Part shown: in pieces, positions 25,389-33,424 of the stretch
Layout: each line of letters starts with the position of its first letter
How positions within the stretch are numbered: position 1 is the first letter of the stretch
NCBI GenBank assembly: GCA_024403455.1
Contig: JAKSRR010000020.1
Span: 1 to 54,806 of the forward strand
Source: Lachnospiraceae bacterium
GTDB lineage: Bacteria; Bacillota; Clostridia; Lachnospirales; Lachnospiraceae
DNA: 54,806 bases
Reading direction: 5' to 3'
Program-made: the position numbers and the translations under genes
Notes under the pieces: model-generated
What the model was told of the DNA's origin: nothing
Seen by the model: only the letters and a program-made list of their open reading frames with translations
Database searches by the model: none

Positions 25389-26525
25389 ATGCGAGAAAAG
25401 GCGAAAAATCTATTTTTTTATATAGGAATTATATGCGAGCTGGTGGTGTCATTTACCGGTTATGCATTTACTGACTATGGGGAGAATATCATTATTCTGG
25501 CAGCCATGGCATTCTTTGGATTATCCATCTGTATGGATTTGGAACTAAAGAAGATGTGGCCCTGGTATGTGGGATTAGGAGCACTTGGGGTGCTGTTCTA
25601 TTACTTCCAGAAGCAGGCGCTTATTCTACGCATTGTATTGGCGATTTTAGCTGGACGGAAGAAGGATTCCAGGGAAGTTGTGAAGGTTTTCTTCTGGGGA
25701 ACGTTAGGCGTTACTTTTGTGACAGCAGTGTTGTCTTTCTTCGGTGTAGGTAGGGACTTCTACGTGATAGATACCTTTCGCCATGTGGATGAAATTAGAT
25801 ACCAGTTTGGTTTCCTGCATCCTAATTCTTTTGCACTGTTTTGGTTTAAAGTACTTGTGTTTGGATTGTATGCCTACGTGGTACCAGGAGAGAAGGGAAA
25901 GCTTCCTAAGCCGGTATTGTATGGAATTGCCATTCTATTCCTGGCGCCGCTATATTTTGCAAAGTCCAAGACGGCATTTGCATTAGGTGGTGCTGCGATT
26001 GTTGGCTTTTTGGCCTGCGACCTGATTCGATGGAAGGGTTTCCGAACCATGTTGTATATCTTTGGAAATGCTCTTATGGCATTTGAGGTGTGGGCGCTAT
26101 TTAGCTGTATGACCTGGCTTTGGCCGGTAGAAGGAAAAGCAAATAAATTCTGGTGGTTCTTAAACTATCTGACCACAGGAAGAACGCATCTTATCCATAC
26201 CTTACACGAGAACGTCAAGCCCACCTGGATGGGTGTTTCCCTAGGAAGTGACGCTACAGAGGTAGGATTTGTAAATGCGCTATATAACCAGGGAAAATTG
26301 TTTATTATTCTTTATTTAATCGTTCTGTTCGGACTGTTTTTCTGGCTGTACCGCAGGAAAAATGCCGCTGGGATGATACTTGTTTTAGCATTTACCGCCT
26401 ATGCTTCTGCGGAAGCATTCTTGCCATATTTTAATAAAAATGGTGTGTGGTTTATGTTACTTGGGGTAGGAACATATTTTTCTCAAAAGGAGAAGAAAGA
26501 AAATGAAAATCGTTGTAGCAATTGA
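25389..26525 (+). CDS. Polytopic membrane protein, O-antigen polymerase/ligase (Wzy)-like
   Basis: The 378-residue protein has about ten hydrophobic segments and a larger extracytoplasmic loop late in the sequence (about 245-300, with T-G-R-T-H-L-I-H). R-Y-Q-F-G-F-L-H-P-N-S-F-A-L before a membrane helix also recurs in Wzy/oligosaccharide repeat-unit polymerases. Such proteins join surface polysaccharide repeat units outside the membrane; the assignment here is by general resemblance. No glycosyltransferase genes adjoin it. The ATG appears to coincide with the transcription start. Its end overlaps the glycerate kinase start by 23 bases, so the two are coupled. Confidence 0.6.
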   Translation: MREKAKNLFFYIGIICELVVSFTGYAFTDYGENIIILAAMAFFGLSICMDLELKKMWPWYVGLGALGVLFYYFQKQALILRIVLAILAGRKKDSREVVKVFFWGTLGVTFVTAVLSFFGVGRDFYVIDTFRHVDEIRYQFGFLHPNSFALFWFKVLVFGLYAYVVPGEKGKLPKPVLYGIAILFLAPLYFAKSKTAFALGGAAIVGFLACDLIRWKGFRTMLYIFGNALMAFEVWALFSCMTWLWPVEGKANKFWWFLNYLTTGRTHLIHTLHENVKPTWMGVSLGSDATEVGFVNALYNQGKLFIILYLIVLFGLFFWLYRRKNAAGMILVLAFTAYASAEAFLPYFNKNGVWFMLLGVGTYFSQKEKKENENRCSN

Positions 26526-27639
26526 TTCTTTTAAGGGATGCTTAACCAGCTATGAGGCAGGCATGTGTGTGAAAGATGCCATATTGGAAGAGATGGATGC
26601 CGATGTAACGGTTGCCCCCATTGCGGATGGTGGTGAAGGAACGGTAGAAGCTCTGATGCGCTGTATGCATGGAGAAGAGGTGCCTGTAGAAGTAACAGGG
26701 CCTTTGGGAGAAAAAATTGATACATACTATGGCGTGCTTAAGGATCGTAAAGTGGCCGTTATGGAGATGGCCAATGTGGCGGGAATTACCATGGTACATG
26801 GAACCAGTAAGAATCCCATGAATACCACAACCTATGGTGTTGGTGAAATGATTCTGCACGCAGCCCAGGCAGGCTATAGAGAGTTCATTATGGGTATTGG
26901 CGGAAGCGCGACCAACGATGGTGGTATGGGTATGCTGACAGCGTTAGGTGTAAAATTCTACAATGCCGAAGGAAAGCCAGCCGGTATTTTTGGCCGCGAT
27001 GTACTCAGAGTAGCTAAGGTTGATATCAGTGAGATGAATCCCGTATTAAAGGAATGTCATTTCACTATTATGAGTGATGTAAAGAATCCTCTCTGCGGAG
27101 AGATGGGAAGTTCTGTTATCTTTGGACCCCAGAAGGGTGGAACCGAAAAGACGATTCCTCAGATGGATGAAGGACTTCGAAAGTATGCAGAGATTATTAA
27201 GGCAGCCACAGGAAAGGATTGCAGCGAGATGGAAGGTGCTGGTGCAGCCGGTGGACTTGGCTTTGCTTTCCTGACCTTCTTAAATACCACATTAAAGCCA
27301 GGCATTTCCTTTATGTTAGATCAGATTCATATGGAAGATATGCTAGGGGATGCTGATCTTGTGATTACCGGAGAAGGATGTTTAGATGCCCAGACCGCTA
27401 TGGGAAAAACGCCCATTGGTGTAGCGCATCTTGCGAAAAAGCATGGGGCAAAGGTTATTGCATTTGCAGGTACTTTAGGTCGAGGCGTATTAGATTGTAA
27501 TCGTGATGGCATTGATGCTTTCTTCAGCATTTGCACAAAGCCTATGAGTATTGAAGAAGCGATGGAAAAAGAAACGGCACTGCACAACCTGAAGAGAACC
27601 GTTGGACAGGTATGCCGTCTCATGCAGCTTGTAAAGTAG
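26503..27639 (+). CDS. Glycerate kinase
   Basis: The 378-residue cytosolic enzyme of the GlxK/GarK family begins K-I-V-V-A-I-D-S-F-K-G-C-L-T-S and has P-I-A-D-G-G-E-G-T-V, G-I-G-G-S-A-T-N-D-G-G-M-G and V-I-T-G-E-G-C-L-D-A-Q-T, all characteristic of the family. It phosphorylates D-glycerate with ATP to 2-phosphoglycerate, feeding lower glycolysis. Length is normal. AAAAGGAGAAG lies 7 bases before ATG, within the end of the upstream gene. No glyoxylate, tartronate or serine pathway gene is next to it. Confidence 0.95.
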   Translation: MKIVVAIDSFKGCLTSYEAGMCVKDAILEEMDADVTVAPIADGGEGTVEALMRCMHGEEVPVEVTGPLGEKIDTYYGVLKDRKVAVMEMANVAGITMVHGTSKNPMNTTTYGVGEMILHAAQAGYREFIMGIGGSATNDGGMGMLTALGVKFYNAEGKPAGIFGRDVLRVAKVDISEMNPVLKECHFTIMSDVKNPLCGEMGSSVIFGPQKGGTEKTIPQMDEGLRKYAEIIKAATGKDCSEMEGAGAAGGLGFAFLTFLNTTLKPGISFMLDQIHMEDMLGDADLVITGEGCLDAQTAMGKTPIGVAHLAKKHGAKVIAFAGTLGRGVLDCNRDGIDAFFSICTKPMSIEEAMEKETALHNLKRTVGQVCRLMQLVK

Positions 27640-27656
27640 AAATAGACGAGGGTAGT

Positions 27657-27842
27657 ATGGCAAACCAGGGAGCAAACTGCGATAGCTGCAGTAATTACGT
27701 ATATGATGAAGAGATGGAATACTATGTCTGCGACTGTGATTTAGACGAGGATGACATGGTACATTTCTTGCAGGGGCATACCTTTGAGTGTCCCTTCTAT
27801 CAGTTAGATAATGAGTATCTGATTGTCAGAAAGCAGATGTAA
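27657..27842 (+). CDS. Small Cys-rich acidic protein, DUF6472-like
   Basis: The 61-residue protein contains C-D-S-C-S-N-Y-V-Y-D, then Y-Y-V-C-D-C-D-L-D-E-D-D-M and a C-P-F-Y element, giving five Cys that could bind a metal. It resembles small Lachnospiraceae proteins annotated as DUF6472; I am not certain of the number. ATG 27657 has GAGGG before it; an in-frame ATG at 27612 lies inside the kinase gene. It ends 2 bases before the decarboxylase homologue. Function unknown. Confidence 0.75.
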   Translation: MANQGANCDSCSNYVYDEEMEYYVCDCDLDEDDMVHFLQGHTFECPFYQLDNEYLIVRKQM

Positions 27843-27844
27843 TT

Positions 27845-29248
27845 ATGGGAAAGCTGTTTGATGAAATCAGTAAGGTAGCAGAAGAGACGCAGCCTCTTCA
27901 TATGCCGGGGCATAAACGAAATACAGAGATTTTCACAGGTAGGGAGAGCCGTCTTTTACAGCCTTTTTACCAGTATGATATGACGGAGATTGCTGGAACA
28001 GATGACTTGCATCATGCGGAAGGAATCCTAAAGGAAGCACAGCAGCGGGCAGCCGATTTGTATGGCGCTGGGGAAACCTTCTTTCTGGTGGGAGGAAGTA
28101 CTTTGGGTGTACTGGCTGGAATCTCTGCAGTGGTTCCTTTTGGCGGAACACTGCTCATGCCAAGGTGCAGTCATAAAAGCGTGTATCATGTTTGCGGATT
28201 ACGACATATCACACCGCTTTATATGGAGGGTGAGAAACATCCCCTTTTAGGATTTGATGAAGGGATTACTCCGCAGGACGTGGAGAAGGTTCTTTTGGAA
28301 GGCAACAAGGTAGATGCGGTATGTATCACTTCGCCGACCTATGAAGGTAGGATATTAGATGTTGCAGGAATTGCAAAGGTGGTTCATCGGTACAAGCTGC
28401 CGCTTTTGGTAGATAGCGCCCATGGTGCACATTTAGGAGTGCTTTCCAAGGAGAGCTTTCCCAATGCTACAGCCTGTGGGGCAGATGTTGTGATTCATTC
28501 TCTGCATAAGACCTTACCGGCACCTACCCAGACAGCCCTCTTACATATTTGTTCAGACAAGGTGGACAGGCAGAAAGTTGCTTACTATCTTGGAGTGTAT
28601 GAGACCTCGTCGCCCTCCTACCCACTTCTTATTGGCATTGACAGTTGTCTTTCCTGGGTAGAGCAAAGTGGAAAAAAAGCCTGGGAAAACTTTTGCGAGA
28701 AACGTATAGAGCTTGCGAAGAAGCTCTCTTCTTTGCAGAAGATAAAGGTCATAGATTTCTTTGGCGGGGATGGGCTGGATCCTTGTAAGATGGTCCTTTT
28801 TGATGCATCCGGCAGCCATGGAATGGAAATTGCCGCAGCGCTTCGGGACGCAGGACTGGAGCCGGAGCTAACGGCACCGGGATATGTACTTCTCATATTA
28901 ACACCCTGTGATGGGGAGGAATGCTATGAGAGGCTAGCCAAAGTAGTTCTTACACTGGATGAAAAGAAGTGGAATCAGAGCCAGATTAAATTCTCACCTT
29001 ATCGGTTACCGGAAAGAGCCCTTTCTCTTTTTGAGGGGATTGAAAGGGAAATGGAGATGGTTCCCCTCATGGAAGCGGCAGGAAGAATCAGCGGTGCCAT
29101 GGTGATGCTGTATCCACCGGGACAGCCTATGATTGTGCCGGGAGAGATTTTCTCTAAGGAACTTTTGCAGCAAATCTTGGGGTATGAACAGGCCGGATTA
29201 AATATTACTGGTCTGCAGAATGGATTGGTACAGGTAGTAAAAGAATGA
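27845..29248 (+). CDS. Orn/Lys/Arg decarboxylase family PLP enzyme (YaaO-like)
   Basis: The 467-residue PLP fold-type I protein has L-H-M-P-G-H-K-R-N at the N-terminus, D-D-L-H-H-A-E-G, G-G-S-T-L-G-V-L-A-G, V-D-S-A-H-G-A-H-L-G and the cofactor Lys222 in S-L-H-K-T. This is the compact type of about 470 residues without the N-terminal wing domain, as in B. subtilis YaaO. YaaO also lies next to the tmk-holB cluster, as here. It may decarboxylate arginine, lysine or ornithine; the substrate is not readable. It overlaps the next gene by 4 bases (ATGA). Confidence 0.92.
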   Translation: MGKLFDEISKVAEETQPLHMPGHKRNTEIFTGRESRLLQPFYQYDMTEIAGTDDLHHAEGILKEAQQRAADLYGAGETFFLVGGSTLGVLAGISAVVPFGGTLLMPRCSHKSVYHVCGLRHITPLYMEGEKHPLLGFDEGITPQDVEKVLLEGNKVDAVCITSPTYEGRILDVAGIAKVVHRYKLPLLVDSAHGAHLGVLSKESFPNATACGADVVIHSLHKTLPAPTQTALLHICSDKVDRQKVAYYLGVYETSSPSYPLLIGIDSCLSWVEQSGKKAWENFCEKRIELAKKLSSLQKIKVIDFFGGDGLDPCKMVLFDASGSHGMEIAAALRDAGLEPELTAPGYVLLILTPCDGEECYERLAKVVLTLDEKKWNQSQIKFSPYRLPERALSLFEGIEREMEMVPLMEAAGRISGAMVMLYPPGQPMIVPGEIFSKELLQQILGYEQAGLNITGLQNGLVQVVKE

Positions 29249-29835
29249 AACTGTTTTATCTGATGGGCAAAAGTGCCAGCGGAAAAGATACTATTTATAA
29301 GAAGTTGATGGAGCGAGAGGGACTTTCATTAAAGGCGTTGGTTCCCTATACCACCCGTCCGATTCGAAGTGGGGAAGTAGATGGCAAGGACTATCATTTT
29401 TCCACCGTGGAGGAGCTGGAAAGTTTAAAAGAAGCAGGACGCGTCATTGAGCATCGCACCTATCACACGGTACATGGAGATTGGCATTATTTTACTGTGG
29501 CTGAGATTTCCAGGGAAGAAGCAGTAAAGAATGCCGAGCAGTATATTGCGATTGGAACACCGGAATCTTATGGAAAGATTTTGGAATATTATGGGAAAGA
29601 AATTTGTCGTCCTATATATATTTGTTTAGATGATGGGGAGCGACTGAGTCGCGCGCTTACCAGGGAGCGATCTCAGAAAGAACCAAAGTATAAAGAGCTT
29701 TGTCGTCGTTTTTTGGCGGATGATGAGGACTTCCGGGAGGAGGTTCTGAAAGAACTACAGATTGACAGACAGTTTGAAAATAATGATTTAAAGGAAACGG
29801 TAGAGAATATCGCGTCCTATATAATGCAGGAATAG
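29245..29835 (+). CDS. Guanylate kinase-like nucleotide kinase
   Basis: The 196-residue protein has a P-loop G-K-S-A-S-G-K-D-T and the guanylate-kinase signature Y-T-T-R-P-I-R-S-G-E-V-D-G-K-D-Y-H-F, with the downstream segment diverged (E-H-R-T-Y-H-T-V-H-G-D-W-H-Y). Canonical Gmk has G-P-S-G-V/A-G-K and N-Y-Y-G-T, so this may be a paralogue rather than the main enzyme. It occupies the place where B. subtilis has thymidylate kinase (tmk), between yaaO and yaaR. It should transfer phosphate from ATP to GMP or a related nucleotide. Confidence 0.82.
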   Translation: MKLFYLMGKSASGKDTIYKKLMEREGLSLKALVPYTTRPIRSGEVDGKDYHFSTVEELESLKEAGRVIEHRTYHTVHGDWHYFTVAEISREEAVKNAEQYIAIGTPESYGKILEYYGKEICRPIYICLDDGERLSRALTRERSQKEPKYKELCRRFLADDEDFREEVLKELQIDRQFENNDLKETVENIASYIMQE

Positions 29836-29836
29836 T

Positions 29837-30280
29837 ATGGATGATTTAAGAATCTCACAAATTATGCAGGCTCATAAAGCGGAGGTGGCAAAGGCGCCCC
29901 AGGCTTCCGATGAGAATTTTCGGTTCATGCTGACCAGCAGGATTGGAGAGAGTGAGCTGCAGGAAAAAATCGTTAGTCTAATGGAACAGATTAACGAGGA
30001 GGGGGAGAAAATCTCCAAGAAAAAAGACATTCGGGATATGCGAAAGTATCGTAACCTGATTAAGGAATTTCTCAATGAAGTAGTAAATCGTTCCCACGCA
30101 TTTTCCAGAGAGAACTTTCTGGATAAGAGAGGACGTCATCGTGTCTATGGAATCATTCGACTAGTAGATGAGAATCTGGACGCTCTAGCAAAGGAACTGA
30201 TGAAGGAAGAAAAGGACAACATGGAAGTGCTTTCTAAGATTGGGGAGATTAGAGGGTTGCTTCTGGATTTGTTTACGTAA
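29837..30280 (+). CDS. YaaR family protein (DUF327)
   Basis: The 147-residue, mostly helical protein matches the YaaR/DUF327 family by length, by F-x-x-x-L-x-x-R-I-G-E near residue 30, and by the core K-D-I-R-D-M-R-K-Y-R-N-L-I-K-E-F-L ... R-H-R-V-Y-G-I-I-R-L-V-D-E. In B. subtilis yaaR is also directly upstream of holB. Its function is unknown. It starts one base after the stop of the kinase gene. Confidence 0.88.
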   Translation: MDDLRISQIMQAHKAEVAKAPQASDENFRFMLTSRIGESELQEKIVSLMEQINEEGEKISKKKDIRDMRKYRNLIKEFLNEVVNRSHAFSRENFLDKRGRHRVYGIIRLVDENLDALAKELMKEEKDNMEVLSKIGEIRGLLLDLFT

Positions 30281-30323
30281 GAGAAATTGTTTTCTATGAA
30301 AAGGGCGGAAAGGGGGATACCAT

Positions 30324-31313
30324 ATGGCAGATTTTAGTACCATTATTGGACAGGATTTACTGAAAAATCAATTAAAGACAGCCGCCGGAAATGATACGCC
30401 GTCTCATGCTTATTTACTGCAAGGTGAGCCAAGAAGCGGAAAAGAATATGTGGCAAAGGTTTTTGCGAAAGCGTTGCTTTGTGAAAGCGAAGGTGAAAAG
30501 CCCTGCTGCAGCTGTGCATCCTGCAAGCATGTGGATGCAGGTACCCATCCCGATTTGTTGTATCTGCATACGGCAAAGCCAAACACCATTGGTGTGGATG
30601 ATATTAGAGAGGGGATCACGGGCACCGTCAGTGTGAAGCCCATGAATAACCGGCGAAAAGTGTATATCATTATGGAGGCGGAAACCATGACGCCTCAGGC
30701 ACAGAATGCGCTCTTAAAAACCTTAGAGGAGCCGCCGGCATATGTCACGATGCTGTTACTAACAGCTTCCATGGAAATGATGCTTCCCACCATTAAAAGC
30801 CGCTGCGTGCAGCTGCATATGACACCGGTGGAAGATGGACAGATGGCAAAGTACCTGCGGGAAGAGTTAGAGATTCCGTCTACCAGAGCAGAGTTCTGTA
30901 TTGCTTTTGCCAGAGGGAATATCGGAAGAGCAAAGTCGCTAGCTTCCAGTGAGGACTTTGATGTTATTCGGGAAAAAGCCCTTAGCCTGTTAAAAGGCAT
31001 CTATGAAATGGATATCGCGGATATTTTAGCGGCCATTAAACAAATCCGGGAGTATGGATTTGATGTAAAAGATTATTTGGATATTATGGCAGTCTGGTAC
31101 AGAGATGTGTTACTCTTTAAGGCGACAGGCGATGCCAACCATCTAATCTTTAAAGATGAATTAGCTGCCATTACGAAGGTGGCAAAACGGTCTTCCTATG
31201 AGGGCATTGAGGAAATTATTAAAGCCTTAGAGAAAGCGAAAGGAAGACTTCGCAATAACGTCAAGTACGAGCTTGCGATGGAACTGCTGCTTCTGACAAT
31301 CAGAGAGCAGTAG
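30324..31313 (+). CDS. holB: DNA polymerase III subunit delta' (HolB)
   Basis: The 329-residue clamp-loader AAA+ protein begins F-S-T-I-I-G-Q-D. It has P-loop G-E-P-R-S-G-K-E, the Zn finger C-C-S-C-A-S-C, V-D-D-I-R-E near residue 95 and the A-Q-N-A-L-L-K-T-L-E-E-P-P sensor segment. It works with DnaX and HolA to load the sliding clamp at the replication fork. Length and gene position (YaaR-HolB-RicT) are those of Firmicutes. GGAAAGGGGG precedes the ATG. Confidence 0.95.
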   Translation: MADFSTIIGQDLLKNQLKTAAGNDTPSHAYLLQGEPRSGKEYVAKVFAKALLCESEGEKPCCSCASCKHVDAGTHPDLLYLHTAKPNTIGVDDIREGITGTVSVKPMNNRRKVYIIMEAETMTPQAQNALLKTLEEPPAYVTMLLLTASMEMMLPTIKSRCVQLHMTPVEDGQMAKYLREELEIPSTRAEFCIAFARGNIGRAKSLASSEDFDVIREKALSLLKGIYEMDIADILAAIKQIREYGFDVKDYLDIMAVWYRDVLLFKATGDANHLIFKDELAAITKVAKRSSYEGIEEIIKALEKAKGRLRNNVKYELAMELLLLTIREQ

Positions 31314-31321
31314 ATGTAGAA

Positions 31322-31346
31322 TGTGGTTATAAATTGTGGTTATAAA
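31322..31346 (+). repeat. Short direct repeat upstream of RicT
   Basis: TGTGGTTATAAA occurs at 31322-31333 and again at 31335-31346, a 13-base period, directly before the AAAGGAG ribosome site. Each copy holds a TATAAA-like element, so it may be a duplicated minor promoter or a chance tandem duplication. Confidence 0.6.
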
Positions 31347-31355
31347 GGAGTAAAT

Positions 31356-32630
31356 ATGCAAAACGTTGTCGGTGTGCGTTTCCGCACAGCAGGAAAAATC
31401 TATTATTTTGATCCATTAAATTTTGAACTTGGCAGAGATTCTCATGTTATTGTGGAGACTGCCAGAGGTATAGAATATGGTACTGTGGTAGGGGATGTTA
31501 GAGAGATTCCCGAGGAACAGATTCCGCAGCCATTAAAGCCCGTCTTACGTGTGGCAACGCCAGAAGATGATGCAAAGGATGCTGCGAACAAAGAAAAAGA
31601 AAAGGATGCTTACAGAACTTGTCAGATTAAGATCGCTATTCATGCACTGGATATGAAGCTGATTGACTGTGAGTATACCTTTGATAACAATAAGATTTTA
31701 TTCTATTTTACTTCCGATGGAAGAGTCGATTTCAGAGAACTGGTAAAAGATCTTGCCAGCGAATTCCATACCCGTATTGAACTTCGTCAGGTTGGTGTAC
31801 GTGATGAGACAAAGATGTTAGGCGGTTACGGTTCTTGTGGCCGCGTGCTTTGCTGTCATGGACATCTGTCTGACTTTATTCCTGTATCTATTAAGATGGC
31901 AAAGGAGCAGGGACTTTCCCTAAATCCTACAAAAATTTCCGGTGTCTGCGGAAGACTGATGTGCTGCTTAAAGCATGAACAGGAAACTTATGAAGAGTTA
32001 AATAAGCGTCTTCCCAGAGTAGGCGATTTTGTTACAGCAGAAGATGGCACCAAAGGTGTGGTACATTCCATGAGTATTCTCCGTGAGATTGTTCACGTGA
32101 TGGTAGATAACAATGGCACAAAGGAAATTAAGGATTATCCTGCCAGCGAACTTACCTATAAGCGTGGTATGAAGCACGAAGAGGTGAAAGAGGAAGAGAT
32201 AGATGAAGAAGCACTTGCTGCATTAGAGGATAGACCGGAAGATGTGACAAATGCAGAGAATGACTATAAACCGAAGCAGCAGAACCGAAACCGCGACAAT
32301 AACAAGAACTTTAAAGAGCAGCGCCGTGAGTTTCATAAGGATGGTCCTCGGGAGGGTGGAAAAGAGCCTAAGGAAGGTGGCCGGGAAGGCAATAATAATT
32401 TCCACGGTAAGGATCACAATAAGTTTAATAAAAATGGTGGACAGGGAAAGAATAAGAATTTCCACAAGGATAATCATGAGCGCGGTCACGAGAACCAGGA
32501 GCGCGGACATGAAATTCATGACCATAATCATGACGTGAATCGTGAGATGAATAGAAACTATCATAAGCGTCCAAATCACAACAATCATCATGGCAGAAAC
32601 AATAACCATGGTGGAAACCAGGGAGAATAG
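31356..32630 (+). CDS. ricT: PSP1-domain protein RicT (YaaT) with long His/Asn-rich tail
   Basis: The 424-residue protein has a typical RicT/YaaT core in residues 1-280: N-V-V-G-V-R-F-R-T-A-G-K-I-Y-Y-F, then Y-G-S-C-G-R-V-L-C-C and G-V-C-G-R-L-M-C-C-L-K-H-E, the cysteines that in the RicA-RicF-RicT complex bind an Fe-S cluster. That complex guides RNase Y processing of mRNAs. The last 110-120 residues are a disordered extension rich in Asn, His, Lys, Arg and Gly; B. subtilis YaaT is about 275 residues and lacks it. ATG 31356 is behind AAAGGAG; upstream GTG codons are not used. The gene lies between holB and the methyltransferase, as in Bacillus. Confidence 0.9.
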   Translation: MQNVVGVRFRTAGKIYYFDPLNFELGRDSHVIVETARGIEYGTVVGDVREIPEEQIPQPLKPVLRVATPEDDAKDAANKEKEKDAYRTCQIKIAIHALDMKLIDCEYTFDNNKILFYFTSDGRVDFRELVKDLASEFHTRIELRQVGVRDETKMLGGYGSCGRVLCCHGHLSDFIPVSIKMAKEQGLSLNPTKISGVCGRLMCCLKHEQETYEELNKRLPRVGDFVTAEDGTKGVVHSMSILREIVHVMVDNNGTKEIKDYPASELTYKRGMKHEEVKEEEIDEEALAALEDRPEDVTNAENDYKPKQQNRNRDNNKNFKEQRREFHKDGPREGGKEPKEGGREGNNNFHGKDHNKFNKNGGQGKNKNFHKDNHERGHENQERGHEIHDHNHDVNREMNRNYHKRPNHNNHHGRNNNHGGNQGE

Positions 32631-32640
32631 GAGAGTTGCT

Positions 32641-33381
32641 GTGGCAGAGGTGGAGTTACGGGATGGAGAGCGCATTGATGATTTGGAGTGCTCTGGACTA
32701 AAAATCATTCAGGATCCCAAACGATTTTGCTTTGGGATGGATGCAGTGCTTCTATCTGGTTTTGCCAAAGTGCCGGAAGGCGGGGAAGTAGTAGACTACT
32801 GTACGGGAACCGGAATCATTCCTATCCTAATGAGTGCCAAGACAAAGGCAAAGCATTTTACCTGTGTGGAGCTGCAGCCAGAGAGTGCTGATATGGCAAA
32901 CCGCAGTATTTTGTTAAATGATTTGCAAGAGCGGCTTACCTTAGTGGAAGCAAATTTGCTGGATGCAGCGTCATTTATTCCGGCAGGCTCTATGGACGTG
33001 GTGACGGTGAATCCACCTTATTTGAAGGAAGGCAGTGGGATTGTGAATCCGTCCTCGGCAAAGGCAATTGCAAGACACGAGCTTTCCTGTAGTTTGATGG
33101 ATATTTTGCAGGAAAGTGCCAGAGCATTAAAGTCTGGCGGACATTTCTATATGGTACACAGGCCATTTCGTTTGGCGGAGATTTTATCTTCGATGCAAAA
33201 GGTGCATCTGGAACCCAAGCGTATTCGGTTCGTTTATCCCCGTGTGGATGCAGAACCTGTCATGCTTCTTGTAGAAGGCATGAAGGGTGCTGGGAGCGGA
33301 ATGGTAGTAGAAAAGCCACTCATTATCTATGATGAAAATGGTCAGTATACCAAAGAACTGAAAGAGGATTATAAGTATTAA
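32641..33381 (+). CDS. tRNA1(Val) A37 N6-methyltransferase-like protein (TrmN6/YabB)
   Basis: The 246-residue SAM-dependent methyltransferase has motif I as V-V-D-Y-C-T-G-T-G-I-I-P and catalytic motif IV as V-N-P-P-Y, typical of adenine-N6 methyltransferases of the TrmN6 group. The start is read as GTG 32641, behind AGGAGAG at the end of ricT; an in-frame ATG at 32590 lies inside ricT. In Bacillus the corresponding gene yabB also sits between yaaT and rsmI; yabA, normally between them, is absent. It likely methylates a tRNA or rRNA adenine. Confidence 0.88.
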   Translation: MAEVELRDGERIDDLECSGLKIIQDPKRFCFGMDAVLLSGFAKVPEGGEVVDYCTGTGIIPILMSAKTKAKHFTCVELQPESADMANRSILLNDLQERLTLVEANLLDAASFIPAGSMDVVTVNPPYLKEGSGIVNPSSAKAIARHELSCSLMDILQESARALKSGGHFYMVHRPFRLAEILSSMQKVHLEPKRIRFVYPRVDAEPVMLLVEGMKGAGSGMVVEKPLIIYDENGQYTKELKEDYKY

Positions 33382-33424
33382 CAAAGTTTGCTTTTCGCAA
33401 AAGCAAATAGGCAGGAATAGAGCG

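Noticed and set aside
31321-31355. Upstream GTG codons as ricT start
   Set aside because: They precede the AAAGGAG site that belongs to ATG 31356, and the added residues do not match the family.
32223-32708. Long minus-strand frame opposite the RicT tail
   Set aside because: It arises from the skewed His/Asn codons of the real gene; the translation is a hydrophobic low-complexity string.
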